Assembly (NCBI GenBank): GCA_964388495.1
Contig: CAYMAT010000001.1
Span: 5,483 to 69,482, forward strand
DNA length: 64,000 bases
Direction of reading: 5' to 3'
Source: CAYMAT01 sp964388495
GTDB taxonomy: Bacteria; Patescibacteriota; Gracilibacteria; Peribacterales; Peribacteraceae
The translations under genes were made by a program, and so were the position numbers. Shown here one piece after another: positions 55,764 to 63,349 of the stretch; position 1 is the first letter of the stretch, and every line of letters begins with the position of its first letter. The notes under the pieces were generated by a model. The model was not told where the DNA came from. It was given only the letters and a program-made list of their open reading frames with translations, and did not search any database.

Positions 55764-55821
55764 GTAATTAGTGATTCGTACTTCGTATTTTACTAGTAAC
55801 GAATTACGAATCACCAATTAC
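55764..55821. repeat. Empty inverted word repeat, family A, overlapping the nnrD stop
   Basis: GTAATTAGTGATTCGTACTTCGT at the left pairs with a right arm whose reverse complement is GTAATTGGTGATTCGTAATTCGT. The nnrD TAA (55818-55820) is inside the right arm. It is nearly identical to arms at 4701, 13790 and 15941. Confidence 0.75.
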
Positions 55822-56591
55822 AATTTCAGAATCCCCGGAATCTCCAAAATCACCTGCTTAGTGGTGTAAGCGGTTCCTTGGATGAGGAAGAGCGTTTCGC
55901 CCGCCTTCTTGATCGTTTTACTCGCGAGCATTGCAGCGTCGGGGCCACATAATCCCTGCGCGATCAGTCCTGCGGTCAGTCCTGCTAGGGCATCTCCCGT
56001 TCCTCCCACGGTCAGGCCCGCGTTCCCGCCTTCCACCTCTTTGACCACACCCTCGGGCGTCGCGATGCGGTCAATGACGCCCTTGGCCAGAATCGTCACG
56101 GAGTGTTTAGCCGCGGTCTCCCCTATGGCATCCGGTTCCACGCCCATACGTTCCAGTTCCCCAAGATGCGGAGTGAGGATCGAATACTTCCCCTTCACGG
56201 CGTCCAGCGTCCAGCTCTGCAGCGCGGAGGCATCCAGCACCAGCGGACACGTGGCGCTTTCTACGAGCTCGCGGATGATGCGCTGGGCGTCAGCCGTCCG
56301 CGACAGTCCCGGACCAATCACCGCCACGTCCACAGTGGCCAGCAGCTCAAGGATCGGATTCAAATCTTTTTTGGAGAGCTCGTCGCCGCAAAAAGGATGC
56401 ACCTGAAAATTCAGCGACTGTATCCGTGCCACGTGCTCGTGGACTTTGGGCAGCGAGACATAGACCAAATCCACGCCGCTGGCCTCTGCGGCCAATGCGG
56501 AAAAAAGCGGTGCGCCGTGCATGGTGGAGCTTCCGCCAATGACGGCAACTTTTCCGTTATCGCCTTTATGAGAGTCGGGACGTCGTTCCAT
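55818..56591 (-). CDS. nnrD: ADP-dependent (S)-NAD(P)H-hydrate dehydratase (NnrD-like)
   Basis: 257 residues. Carbohydrate-kinase (YjeF C-terminal) fold: NGKVAVIGGSSTMHGAPLFSALAAEASG, DVAVIGPGLSRT, PLVLDASALQSW, ILTPHLGELERM and GNAGLTVGGTGDALAGLTAG (the anion-hole and nucleotide-binding GGTGD). It removes water from damaged NAD(P)H hydrates, using ADP or ATP. No epimerase domain (NnrE) is fused. ATG 56591 starts 26 bp inside the end of the GT4 gene on the same strand, an operon overlap. Confidence 0.9.
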   Translation of the reverse strand: MERRPDSHKGDNGKVAVIGGSSTMHGAPLFSALAAEASGVDLVYVSLPKVHEHVARIQSLNFQVHPFCGDELSKKDLNPILELLATVDVAVIGPGLSRTADAQRIIRELVESATCPLVLDASALQSWTLDAVKGKYSILTPHLGELERMGVEPDAIGETAAKHSVTILAKGVIDRIATPEGVVKEVEGGNAGLTVGGTGDALAGLTAGLIAQGLCGPDAAMLASKTIKKAGETLFLIQGTAYTTKQVILEIPGILKL

Positions 56592-57687
56592 GGAACTGAT
56601 GGTACGCCCGCTCCACTTCCTCCGCGATGCGTTTGCGGAAAGTGTCGGCGGAGAACTGCCGTGCATGCGTCCGGATCGCCTCCGGATTCCACGGGAGTTT
56701 TTCCACTTCATTCATGGCTTCCACTAGGGCTGAAGTCGATTGTTCGTTTATGAAAATTCCCGTGGCCCCGCCCACTACCGTATCCAGCGCTCCACCCTTC
56801 CCCAGCGCAATCACGGGCGTTCCCGCGGCCTGGGCTTCCATGGGCACCAGCCCCGCATCCTCATGTACGGGGAACAGCACCGCTTTGGCGGATGCATAGA
56901 GCGCGGGGAGTTGGTCATCGGGAACGCGGCCGCGGAAGGTGACGGTGGGGCCCGCCATGGCGCGCAGCCTCTTCTCTTCTTTGCCCGTTCCCACAATGGT
57001 CAGCGGGGCACCCGCTGCATTGGCTGCAAGAACCGCCAGATCAAAGCGCTTGTAAGGCACCAGTCGACCGATGGCCAAATATTCCCTCCTTGAAGAGTAA
57101 GGAACAAGCGGCGTTTCATAGAACCGTGGCTGCACGGGCGGGGGAATGACAATGGATTCACGGTTATAGATGCGCTTGATGCGTGCCGCGGTCTCCGATG
57201 AGTTTGCCAAGAACACATCCACGCGCTTGCTGGTGGTCAAGTCCCAGCGCCGGAGGTTGCGCAGGTGCGCACGCACGCGTTTGCGGAGAAAATCCGGCAC
57301 GCCAAAGTCGTCCAAATACTCCCGTTCCATCTCCCACGCATAGCGCATGGGGGTGTGGCAGTAACACACGTGTACGGCGTTTCCGGGGGGTACCACTCCC
57401 TTGCCCACGGCATGGGAGGAGCTGAGCACCACGTCAAACCCCGTCAGATCCAGGGATTCCATGGCGTACGCCATGAAGGGCAAAAGGATCTGATGGTTAC
57501 CCGTCAGTCTATAGAGCTTCTGGAGCCAGGAGGTCCGGATATCCGCTTGCCCAAGCCCTGAAAGGTTCTTGGTGTTGGCAACGGATGTGTACAACGGTGC
57601 CTCCGGCCATAGGCCGTGGAATTCCGTGAGCGCGCGTTCCGCGCCACCCATGGTGGTCAGCCAGTCGGCCACTATCGCTATCCGCAT
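56566..57687 (-). CDS. GT4-family glycosyltransferase (WsaF/mannosyltransferase-like)
   Basis: 373 residues. Acceptor loop IAIVADWLTTMGGAERALTEF, the paired CYCHTPMRYAWEMEREYLDDFG (hallmark of a GT4 subgroup that acts on O-antigen-like glycans), and the donor domain YLAIGRLVPYKRFDLAVLAAN, FPVHEDAGLVPMEAQAAGTPVIA (EX7E). Likely uses GDP-mannose or UDP-sugar on a lipid carrier. The start at 57687 is set by TATACT (57694-57699 on the reverse strand) 6 nt upstream. It overlaps nnrD by 26 bp, an unrelated metabolic gene. Confidence 0.88.
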   Translation of the reverse strand: MRIAIVADWLTTMGGAERALTEFHGLWPEAPLYTSVANTKNLSGLGQADIRTSWLQKLYRLTGNHQILLPFMAYAMESLDLTGFDVVLSSSHAVGKGVVPPGNAVHVCYCHTPMRYAWEMEREYLDDFGVPDFLRKRVRAHLRNLRRWDLTTSKRVDVFLANSSETAARIKRIYNRESIVIPPPVQPRFYETPLVPYSSRREYLAIGRLVPYKRFDLAVLAANAAGAPLTIVGTGKEEKRLRAMAGPTVTFRGRVPDDQLPALYASAKAVLFPVHEDAGLVPMEAQAAGTPVIALGKGGALDTVVGGATGIFINEQSTSALVEAMNEVEKLPWNPEAIRTHARQFSADTFRKRIAEEVERAYHQFHGTTSRLS

Positions 57688-57729
57688 GTGTGAAGTATAC
57701 CCACCATCGCCCCGGACGGCTGCACCTCT

Positions 57730-57735
57730 TATACT
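57730..57735 (+). promoter_or_regulatory. -10 element TATACT of the ftsQ-like gene
   Basis: Ends 7 nt before the GTG start codon at 57743; a divergent -10 for the GT4 gene lies at 57694-57699. Confidence 0.55.
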
Positions 57736-57742
57736 AATCTCC

Positions 57743-58702
57743 GTGCTCAAGCGACCCCGCCGTCCGCTTCCCAGGAAATTCTCACGCCCCGTCAGCAAGA
57801 AGACGAGGACGTTCGTGCGGCAGAAGCACAAACGCACGTCATCGTGGAAATGGGAGCGTCGGCTGCGCTCACTCCGTCGTTTCCAGAATTCCGCCAAGCA
57901 GTTTGCGGTGAACAGCCGGCGATGGGTGCTGCTGGCGTGTGCGGGAGTGCTCTGCATGGTGTTTGCGGCGCTGCTCTTCTCCCCGCTCACGCGCGTGCGG
58001 GAAATCCGCATCGTCCGCACGGATGCGCGCGTGGACGTCCGCAAAGTCCTGGAGCAGGTGCGTCCGCTCTACGGGCAGCACCTCTTTTTCCTCTCGTCAT
58101 CGGATGTCTCCAGCCTTGTCCGTGAGGCCGCGCCGGATATCCAGAGCGTGAGCGTGCAGAAGGAGTACCCCTCACGCCTCACGGTCCGCCTCACGCTCCT
58201 GCCGCTCATCGCGCGCCTCAAGATCGAGGTGCCGGCCGGAGCCGTGGTAACACGCCCCACAGGAAGCGGTTCACTGACAGGGTCCGGAGCCGTGGCTGCT
58301 CCACCGCCTGCGGGGACTTTCGACTTCCTGGCGCAGAACGGCATCTACGTGGTCTCGCCCGACGAGCAAAAAGACGCGCCGTTGCCCACCATCCGCCTGA
58401 CGGACTGGGGGGCCAGGCCCATCCCCAACACGGCCATCATCACGCCGGAGCTCTTAAACCAGATGTCCCTGGCGGAGCAGGCGCTGGTCCGCGAGTTCGG
58501 CCAGCAGATCAAGTCACGTACGGTGTATCTGCGCGCGCGCGAGTTCCATTTGGACACCCCGCAGCGCAGCTTCTGGTTCGACATGCGCTCGCCCATGGAG
58601 GAGCAGCTGGGGCGGCTGCGGAACTTCCTGCGCGGGGCCAAACTGCAGGACGCAAAAAGTTACATTGATCTGCGCATTGAGGGGCGCGTGATTTACAAGT
58701 AA
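57743..58702 (+). CDS. ftsQ: FtsQ-like division protein with POTRA domain
   Basis: 319 residues. A long basic cytoplasmic N-terminus (KRPRRPLPRKFSR...), one membrane helix (about 66-88, VLLACAGVLCMVFAALLF), then a POTRA domain: TRVREIRIVRTDARVDVRKVLEQVRPLYGQHLFF, AAPDIQSVSVQKEYPSRLTVRL, and a beta C-terminal domain interrupted by a Gly/Ser/Ala/Pro-rich loop (PTGSGSLTGSGAVAAPPPAG). FtsQ bridges early and late divisome proteins. GTG start is 7 nt after TATACT. Upstream of the D-Ala-D-Ala carboxypeptidase in the same direction. Confidence 0.8.
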   Translation: MLKRPRRPLPRKFSRPVSKKTRTFVRQKHKRTSSWKWERRLRSLRRFQNSAKQFAVNSRRWVLLACAGVLCMVFAALLFSPLTRVREIRIVRTDARVDVRKVLEQVRPLYGQHLFFLSSSDVSSLVREAAPDIQSVSVQKEYPSRLTVRLTLLPLIARLKIEVPAGAVVTRPTGSGSLTGSGAVAAPPPAGTFDFLAQNGIYVVSPDEQKDAPLPTIRLTDWGARPIPNTAIITPELLNQMSLAEQALVREFGQQIKSRTVYLRAREFHLDTPQRSFWFDMRSPMEEQLGRLRNFLRGAKLQDAKSYIDLRIEGRVIYK

Positions 58703-58791
58703 GCGAGCGATTCTTTGCGCGATTTGACTAACAAAAAAATCACGGTTCTTTCATGACTTCTTCACGCCTTTTTCTGCTACACTTTCCGCAC

Positions 58792-59667
58792 ATGGAGAGC
58801 GTGCAGTTATTCCTATCCCTGCTCCTCCTTGGGATGGTGCCCGCACCCGGGTCCGGAGGTTCCGATGTCGTTTCGGCATTCGACCTTCCGCTCACCCCGC
58901 CCGCCGCCCTGGAGGCCCAGCAGTTCCCCTCGCGCGAACTTGCCCAGAAGCTTTCCGCTTCCGGAGCGGTGATCGTGGATCTTTCCAGCGGGCAGGAGAT
59001 CTTCGGCCGCAATGCGGACCGGCCCCGCGCCATGGGAAGCCTGACCAAGATCATGACGGCATTGATCATTGTGGAGAACCACAAGATGGACGAGGTGGTG
59101 ACGGTGCCCAAGGGCATCCAGAATGTGGATGGCAGCAAGGCCTATCTCTCGGCCGGAGCCAAATTCACGGTGGGGGATTTGCTTTCGGCGCTTCTCATTC
59201 CTTCTGCAAACGATGCGGCCGAGACGCTGGCCCGTTACCACAGCGGTTCCACGGAGGCGTTCGTGCAGGTGATGAACGAGCGCGCCAAGTCGCTTGGTCT
59301 CCAGAACACGTCCTTTGCCAACCCCAGCGGCCTGGATGATTCCGGGCAGTTCTCCACCCCGCGCGATATCGCTCTCCTTTCCGCTTACGCTCTGCGCAAT
59401 CCGGAAATCCGCACGCGCATGTCCACGCCGGAGGACACCATAGAGAGTCTTGAAGGGAAAAAGATCGCACTGGAAAACACGCACGTCCTTTTGCGGCAGG
59501 GCAAGGTCCTTGCCGGCAAAACAGGGACCACTAACGCCGCCCGCCAATGCCTGTTCTCGTTAGTCAGCGAGCACGGCCGCGAGTACCTGGTGGTGCTCCT
59601 GGGCTCGCGTGAGCGGTACGTGGATATGCGCGCGGTGCTCAACATCCTCGGAAGCATCTTCGCCTGA
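58792..59667 (+). CDS. D-alanyl-D-alanine carboxypeptidase (S11, DacA/PBP5-like)
   Basis: 291 residues. Signal peptide SVQLFLSLLLLGMVPAPG, then PBP catalytic motifs SxxK (GSLTKIM), SxN (PSANDAA) and KTG (AGKTGTTNAA) in correct order and spacing. Removes terminal D-Ala from pentapeptides and limits cross-linking. ATG 58792 gives the signal peptide; TACACT (58778-58783) ends 8 nt before. Second gene of a cell-wall cluster; the LysM-M23 gene starts 4 bp after its stop. Confidence 0.95.
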   Translation: MESVQLFLSLLLLGMVPAPGSGGSDVVSAFDLPLTPPAALEAQQFPSRELAQKLSASGAVIVDLSSGQEIFGRNADRPRAMGSLTKIMTALIIVENHKMDEVVTVPKGIQNVDGSKAYLSAGAKFTVGDLLSALLIPSANDAAETLARYHSGSTEAFVQVMNERAKSLGLQNTSFANPSGLDDSGQFSTPRDIALLSAYALRNPEIRTRMSTPEDTIESLEGKKIALENTHVLLRQGKVLAGKTGTTNAARQCLFSLVSEHGREYLVVLLGSRERYVDMRAVLNILGSIFA

Positions 59668-59671
59668 TCGC

Positions 59672-60715
59672 ATGCGTAACCCCCTCGTTCATTGGGTTTC
59701 GTTCCGTGTGCGTGCGGTTTTGATCGGCGTTTTCCTGGTGGCCGCGCTGCTGCCGCCGTACGTGTCAGTCTCCGCGGACACGGGTGAAGAGGACCTTGCG
59801 GGATCACCGCAGCAATTCTTGTTTGTGGAGGAGGGCTTTCTCATGAAGACCTCATCCCTGGGCAAGCAGGGATCTCGCCTGGCGTATAACGAGGGTGTCA
59901 TCCATGAAGTGCGCGATGGCGACACCATCCAGTCCATCGCCGACCGGTACAAGGTCACCGTGGATACCATCCGTTGGGCCAACAACCTCACCGAGCAGTC
60001 CAAGCTCAAGGTGGGTCAGGAGCTCCTGATCCTCCCCGTGGACGGCGTGGTGCACATCGTGCGCCGCGGGCAGACCCTGGGGCGCATTGCGCAGCTGTAT
60101 GACGTGTCCGTGGACGACATCGTGCGCCAGAACCGCATTCAGGGCGGCTTCATCATGGCCGGCGAGCAGCTGATCATCCCCGGCGGCAAGCCCGTGGTGG
60201 CCTCCGCCACAACGGCCACCAGCCAGGCGCTGCAGTTTGGGGGACAGGGTCCCAGCAAGCAGATCAAGTTGCCGCTGCCGTCCTCGGGTGGCAGTGCGGG
60301 GTTCACGCCCCAGGGGCCCGTGGCCGGCGCAGCGCTCACGCAGACGCTGCTCCAGATGCCGTGCAGTAACTGCTATTACACGCAGAAGTTCGGTCCCAGC
60401 CACTATGCGGTGGACATCCAGACGCGCGGGGGAGGCCCCATTTATGCCGCGGAGGCGGGGACAGTCATTCGTGCCGATTATGGATGGAATGGGGGTTATG
60501 GAAACGTCATCGAGATCGACCATGGCAACGGGCTGGTCACGCTGTACGGTCATAACAAGGCCCTGCACGTTGCAGTGGGGGATCATGTGGAGCGAGGGCA
60601 GTACATCTCCGATATGGGTAACACGGGTCTCGTCCACGGTCCCACGGGTATCCACGTGCACTTTGAAGTGCGCGTGAACGGCGTGAAGAAAAACCCGCTC
60701 TTGTATTTAGAGTAA
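59672..60715 (+). CDS. LysM-containing M23 peptidoglycan endopeptidase
   Basis: 347 residues. Anchor/signal (VRAVLIGVFLVAALLPPY), two LysM modules (about 90-135 VIHEVRDGDTIQSIADRYKVTVDTIRWANNL; about 138-180 VVHIVRRGQTLGRIAQLYDVSVDDIVRQNRI) that bind glycan, a Ser/Gly-rich linker, and an M23 domain SHYAVDIQTRGGGPIYAAEAG, LYGHNK and GIHVHFEV with all four metal/catalytic residues. A DipM/NlpD-like hydrolase or amidase activator. Its start follows the carboxypeptidase stop by 4 bp, so ftsQ-dac-lysM form one operon. Confidence 0.92.
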   Translation: MRNPLVHWVSFRVRAVLIGVFLVAALLPPYVSVSADTGEEDLAGSPQQFLFVEEGFLMKTSSLGKQGSRLAYNEGVIHEVRDGDTIQSIADRYKVTVDTIRWANNLTEQSKLKVGQELLILPVDGVVHIVRRGQTLGRIAQLYDVSVDDIVRQNRIQGGFIMAGEQLIIPGGKPVVASATTATSQALQFGGQGPSKQIKLPLPSSGGSAGFTPQGPVAGAALTQTLLQMPCSNCYYTQKFGPSHYAVDIQTRGGGPIYAAEAGTVIRADYGWNGGYGNVIEIDHGNGLVTLYGHNKALHVAVGDHVERGQYISDMGNTGLVHGPTGIHVHFEVRVNGVKKNPLLYLE

Positions 60716-60774
60716 TAATATGTTATAAAATAATAAGTTCCGTTCCTTAGCAAAAGACGAAGAAAGGAGAAAAA

Positions 60775-61068
60775 GTGCAAAGCTTCGTTAAAGGAGGGTC
60801 CGCCGTGATCCTCGTCATTCTCGTGATTCTTGTTTTTTGCCGCGGGGCTCTTGTTGAGCCCCAAGTGGCGGTAGCCGCTCTTGAGGCGGCCGGCTACAGT
60901 AATGTAGTCGTAAAGGAACACATTTTTTTGTTTGTTGGTCTCCGCGGTGGAGACCGTCAGGATGCAGCCCTGTTTACCTGCCGCGCTACAAACCCGGCAG
61001 GAAAGGAAGTGACGGTGTACGTCACTTCCGGGTGGCCCTTCAAAGGGGCCGCCATTCGCTACAAATAA
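60775..61068 (+). CDS. Small membrane-anchored protein of unknown function (97 residues)
   Basis: GTG start at 60775 with AAAGGAG 7 nt upstream, a strong ribosome site rare in this window. One N-terminal helix (SAVILVILVILVFC, 9-22), then a compact domain VEPQVAVAALEAAGYSNVVVKEHIFLFVGLRGGDRQDAALFTCRATNPAGKEVTVYVTSGWPFKGAAIRYK, which I give only in outline: alpha then beta with conserved-looking GWPFKGA. I recall similar short proteins in CPR bacteria. Two Cys (in VFCRG and FTCRA). Intrinsic terminator follows. Confidence 0.75.
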   Translation: MQSFVKGGSAVILVILVILVFCRGALVEPQVAVAALEAAGYSNVVVKEHIFLFVGLRGGDRQDAALFTCRATNPAGKEVTVYVTSGWPFKGAAIRYK

Positions 61069-61084
61069 GCCGCCCCGAGGCGGA

Positions 61085-61109
61085 GCCCGGTCTTTGGACC
61101 GGGCATTTT
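61085..61109 (+). terminator. Intrinsic terminator
   Basis: GCCCGGTC-TTTG-GACCGGGC, perfect 8-bp stem followed by ATTTTC; ends the 60775 gene. Confidence 0.85.
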
Positions 61110-61128
61110 CAAACTGTTAAAATTATGT

Positions 61129-61134
61129 TATAAT
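61129..61134 (+). promoter_or_regulatory. -10 element TATAAT of the 61142 gene
   Basis: Consensus hexamer ending 7 nt before the ATG at 61142; TTTTCA at 61106-61111 is a weak -35 at 17 bp. Confidence 0.5.
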
Positions 61135-61141
61135 ATCATTA

Positions 61142-61264
61142 ATGCTTTCCACACACAATTCCTTCTTCGATACTCTTCGCGATCCGTCCGTCCGTGCCGG
61201 CGTGTATGTTTGGCTAATGATCGCGGGAATGGCGGTGCTGCTGGCCAACGCGGTAGGGGCGTAA
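61142..61264 (+). CDS. 40-residue hydrophobic peptide
   Basis: ATG 61142 to TAA 61262. MLSTHNSFFDTLRDPSVRAG then a single membrane helix VYVWLMIAGMAVLLANAVGA. TATAAT 7 nt before the start supports expression as a leaderless mRNA. A small membrane peptide of unknown function; a non-gene cannot be excluded on sequence alone. Confidence 0.5.
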   Translation: MLSTHNSFFDTLRDPSVRAGVYVWLMIAGMAVLLANAVGA

Positions 61265-61301
61265 AGCGGTAAGACCAGGATGATGGGTCCGTCTTTTGGG
61301 T

Positions 61302-61784
61302 ATGGCAGAGGACCCCAAAGACGTGGCGGCCAAGGCGCGTGAGCGTACAAGCGTGGGTATAGAACAAGGGCGCGTGCGTGCGCGTGAAACGCAGCTTTCC
61401 ATTCAGGGTGACGAGATCGATCGCCTTATTCGCGATGCAGACGCTGCGCACAACGCGGAGATTGCAAAGATCAATGCCGACGCGCGCGCTTTGAATGAAG
61501 CGCAAAAGACGGCGGATGCCGCGGATGCGGAAATAAAAAATATCCAGACAAAAGTGAAAGTCTTGGAAGATAAGAAAGCGGAGGCGCTGCGGACAGTGGA
61601 TGCGGCAAAAAGGGAATTGGATGATCGGAAGAAAAAAGCAGATCAGGACTTTGACGATCATAAAAAAGAACTGGAGAGCCGCAAGAAGACGCTGGATAAC
61701 GAGAAGAAGGCATTGGCGGGGCAGAAAAAGATTCTTGCCCAAGAAAGCCGCCAAGCGGCAATCCATGGGTGCGCTGTGTGCTGA
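61302..61784 (+). CDS. Coiled-coil protein (160 residues)
   Basis: Almost the whole length is charged heptad-like helix: EIDRLIRDADAAHNAEIAKINADARALNEAQK, EIKNIQTKVKVLEDKKAEALRTVDAAKREL, ESRKKTLDNEKKALAGQKKIL. It ends QAAIHGCAVC, which overlaps the start of the next frame. Probably a filamentous or scaffold protein; no specific family recognised. No signal peptide. A Lys/Asp/Glu-rich composition with few hydrophobics beyond heptad positions. Confidence 0.6.
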   Translation: MAEDPKDVAAKARERTSVGIEQGRVRARETQLSIQGDEIDRLIRDADAAHNAEIAKINADARALNEAQKTADAADAEIKNIQTKVKVLEDKKAEALRTVDAAKRELDDRKKKADQDFDDHKKELESRKKTLDNEKKALAGQKKILAQESRQAAIHGCAVC

Positions 61785-62212
61785 TTCTCATAGGCCTTCT
61801 CTGTGTGGCTCTGGCATTGGCAGTTTTTTTGTTGCCGGGCCGCACGTCCGGTTCCGTGACGCTCATTGATCCCGCAACCAAAACATACGCCGTAGATTAC
61901 GTGTCTGATCCGTATGTAATCGATAAGCCCTATCCCTCCATGGCAGGGCCGTCCCAGGTGCAGAGCATTGTGCTCTCACTTGGAAAAATCTCTCTGAAAA
62001 GCAGGAGAAAGAATCGCGGTGATGGACACAATGATCAGCGCCAGAGGCGTGAACATCTGCCGGTAAAACGCCGTGCCATCCAGGAGCGATGCAGCATTGG
62101 GTGTGAGCAGATAAATGCCAAAGACCAATACCATCACGCTCAGTCCCCAAAGCAGCGTGGGCAGATTTTTGTAGTCGATATCTGGGGAATTGCGGCGAAT
62201 CGCTACCCCTAA
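61769..62212 (+). CDS. Possible exported protein; 3' half overlaps an antisense gene
   Basis: GTG at 61769 opens VRCVLILIGLLCVALALAVFLLPG, a plausible signal anchor, followed by SGSVTLIDPATKTYAVDYVSDPYVIDKP, which looks coding. From about 61976 it runs antisense to a well-supported membrane gene and loses protein character. A truncated or interrupted remnant is likely; the true end may be near 61976. Low confidence. Confidence 0.3.
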   Translation: MRCVLILIGLLCVALALAVFLLPGRTSGSVTLIDPATKTYAVDYVSDPYVIDKPYPSMAGPSQVQSIVLSLGKISLKSRRKNRGDGHNDQRQRREHLPVKRRAIQERCSIGCEQINAKDQYHHAQSPKQRGQIFVVDIWGIAANRYP

Positions 62213-63349
62213 CGCAAGCAATGCCACCGGAAGCATGTACCAGACGGGCCCAAGCGAGCTGGTCCAGAAAAGCGCTTGGGGTAGGGCTCGCATGGCCATG
62301 GTGTTGGCGGCAAGCGATGCGTCATTTCCGTGTGGCGTGAGCCCAAAGTGATGCAAAAGCGCAAACAGCGTGAAGAGTCCGCCTGTAATCACTCCTGTGA
62401 CTCCCGCGCCAAGGATCCATCTGCGCCTGGGCGCATGCAGGCACCAGAGGAGTGCCAACAACCCCACCCACGGTACCAGGACAAACAGCAAACCTTCTTC
62501 TTTGGTCCACACGCCTGCCGCCGCAAAAAGCGCGGAAATTATCAGCCAGTGTTTGTCACCGCGTACAAAAAGCAGGAGCGCGCCCAAGGAGAGTGCGGCA
62601 AATTGCGCCAGCATCATGTCTGCATATCCCTGCCCTAAGTGTGCCGCTGCCAGCGGCAACCCCGTGATGAGCGTGACGGCAACGGTTGCAGGAATGGTTC
62701 CGGAGATACGCTTGAGCATCAGCCACAGGGCAGTAAAAGAGGTGAGTGCCAAAAGAAAATGAATGCCGTTTGCCAGGCTGTCGTTCCATGTGCCTTGCCC
62801 CTGGTTGATGAAGATCTGCGAGCTGTGGAATAAGAAGGGATAGTGGGGCTTTTCCATGCCGCGCAGCGCGTCCGTATCAAACGCCATCGCGCGGTCCTGG
62901 AAGGAAAGCTTGGCGCGCATGTTCCAGTTGGCCAGACTATCCAGCTGTGCAGTGGGGAGTAAGACGGCGTGGGAAAATGCGTAGACCGCTTTTGCGGAAA
63001 GCAGGAGCACGCAGCATGTAATAAGAATCGTGGATTTTTTGGTCAAGCGTTCATGCTTGGATTCATTATTCGATGTGGCAAAAAACAGCGGCCACGGATG
63101 TTTGCACCCGTGATACGTGCCCAGTAGTGCCGCAAGCATCACGCTGTGACCTGCAAAGAGCGGCAGCGGAGCAAGGGGCACATGGAGCAGGGTGTAGCCA
63201 AAAAAGAGCAGCGTGTTGAGGAGTATTCCTAGCGGCACGCTCAAGGAGAGGAGCATTCTCCCGTCCTCGTTTTTCAGGATCAGGCGCGCAAGCACATAGC
63301 CTTCCATGGCAATAAACAAACAGCCGAGGATGGGCGAAAGAATCATCAT
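61976..63349 (-). CDS. Polytopic membrane protein, GT-C-like glycosyltransferase
   Basis: 457 residues with about eleven membrane helices. The pattern HAVLLPTAQLDSLANWNMRAKLSF, an extracellular loop with acidic and aromatic residues after helix 3 followed by PHYPFLFHSSQIFINQGQG, resembles lipid-linked sugar transferases or O-antigen ligase/Wzy-type proteins, but the family is not certain. Its start overlaps the stop of the next gene upstream as ATGA (63346-63349), so both are co-translated. It may act in surface glycan assembly with the glycosyltransferases elsewhere in the window. Confidence 0.65.
   Translation of the reverse strand: MMILSPILGCLFIAMEGYVLARLILKNEDGRMLLSLSVPLGILLNTLLFFGYTLLHVPLAPLPLFAGHSVMLAALLGTYHGCKHPWPLFFATSNNESKHERLTKKSTILITCCVLLLSAKAVYAFSHAVLLPTAQLDSLANWNMRAKLSFQDRAMAFDTDALRGMEKPHYPFLFHSSQIFINQGQGTWNDSLANGIHFLLALTSFTALWLMLKRISGTIPATVAVTLITGLPLAAAHLGQGYADMMLAQFAALSLGALLLFVRGDKHWLIISALFAAAGVWTKEEGLLFVLVPWVGLLALLWCLHAPRRRWILGAGVTGVITGGLFTLFALLHHFGLTPHGNDASLAANTMAMRALPQALFWTSSLGPVWYMLPVALLALGVAIRRNSPDIDYKNLPTLLWGLSVMVLVFGIYLLTPNAASLLDGTAFYRQMFTPLALIIVSITAILSPAFQRDFSK

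Noticed and set aside
4701..55821. Intergenic word repeats considered as CRISPR arrays
   Set aside because: Each locus has a single palindrome, with no regular repeat-spacer alternation and no cas gene in the window.
61976..62212. 3' half of the 61769 frame as a real coding region
   Set aside because: It is antisense to a convincing membrane protein and becomes Arg/Gln/His-rich low-quality sequence there.
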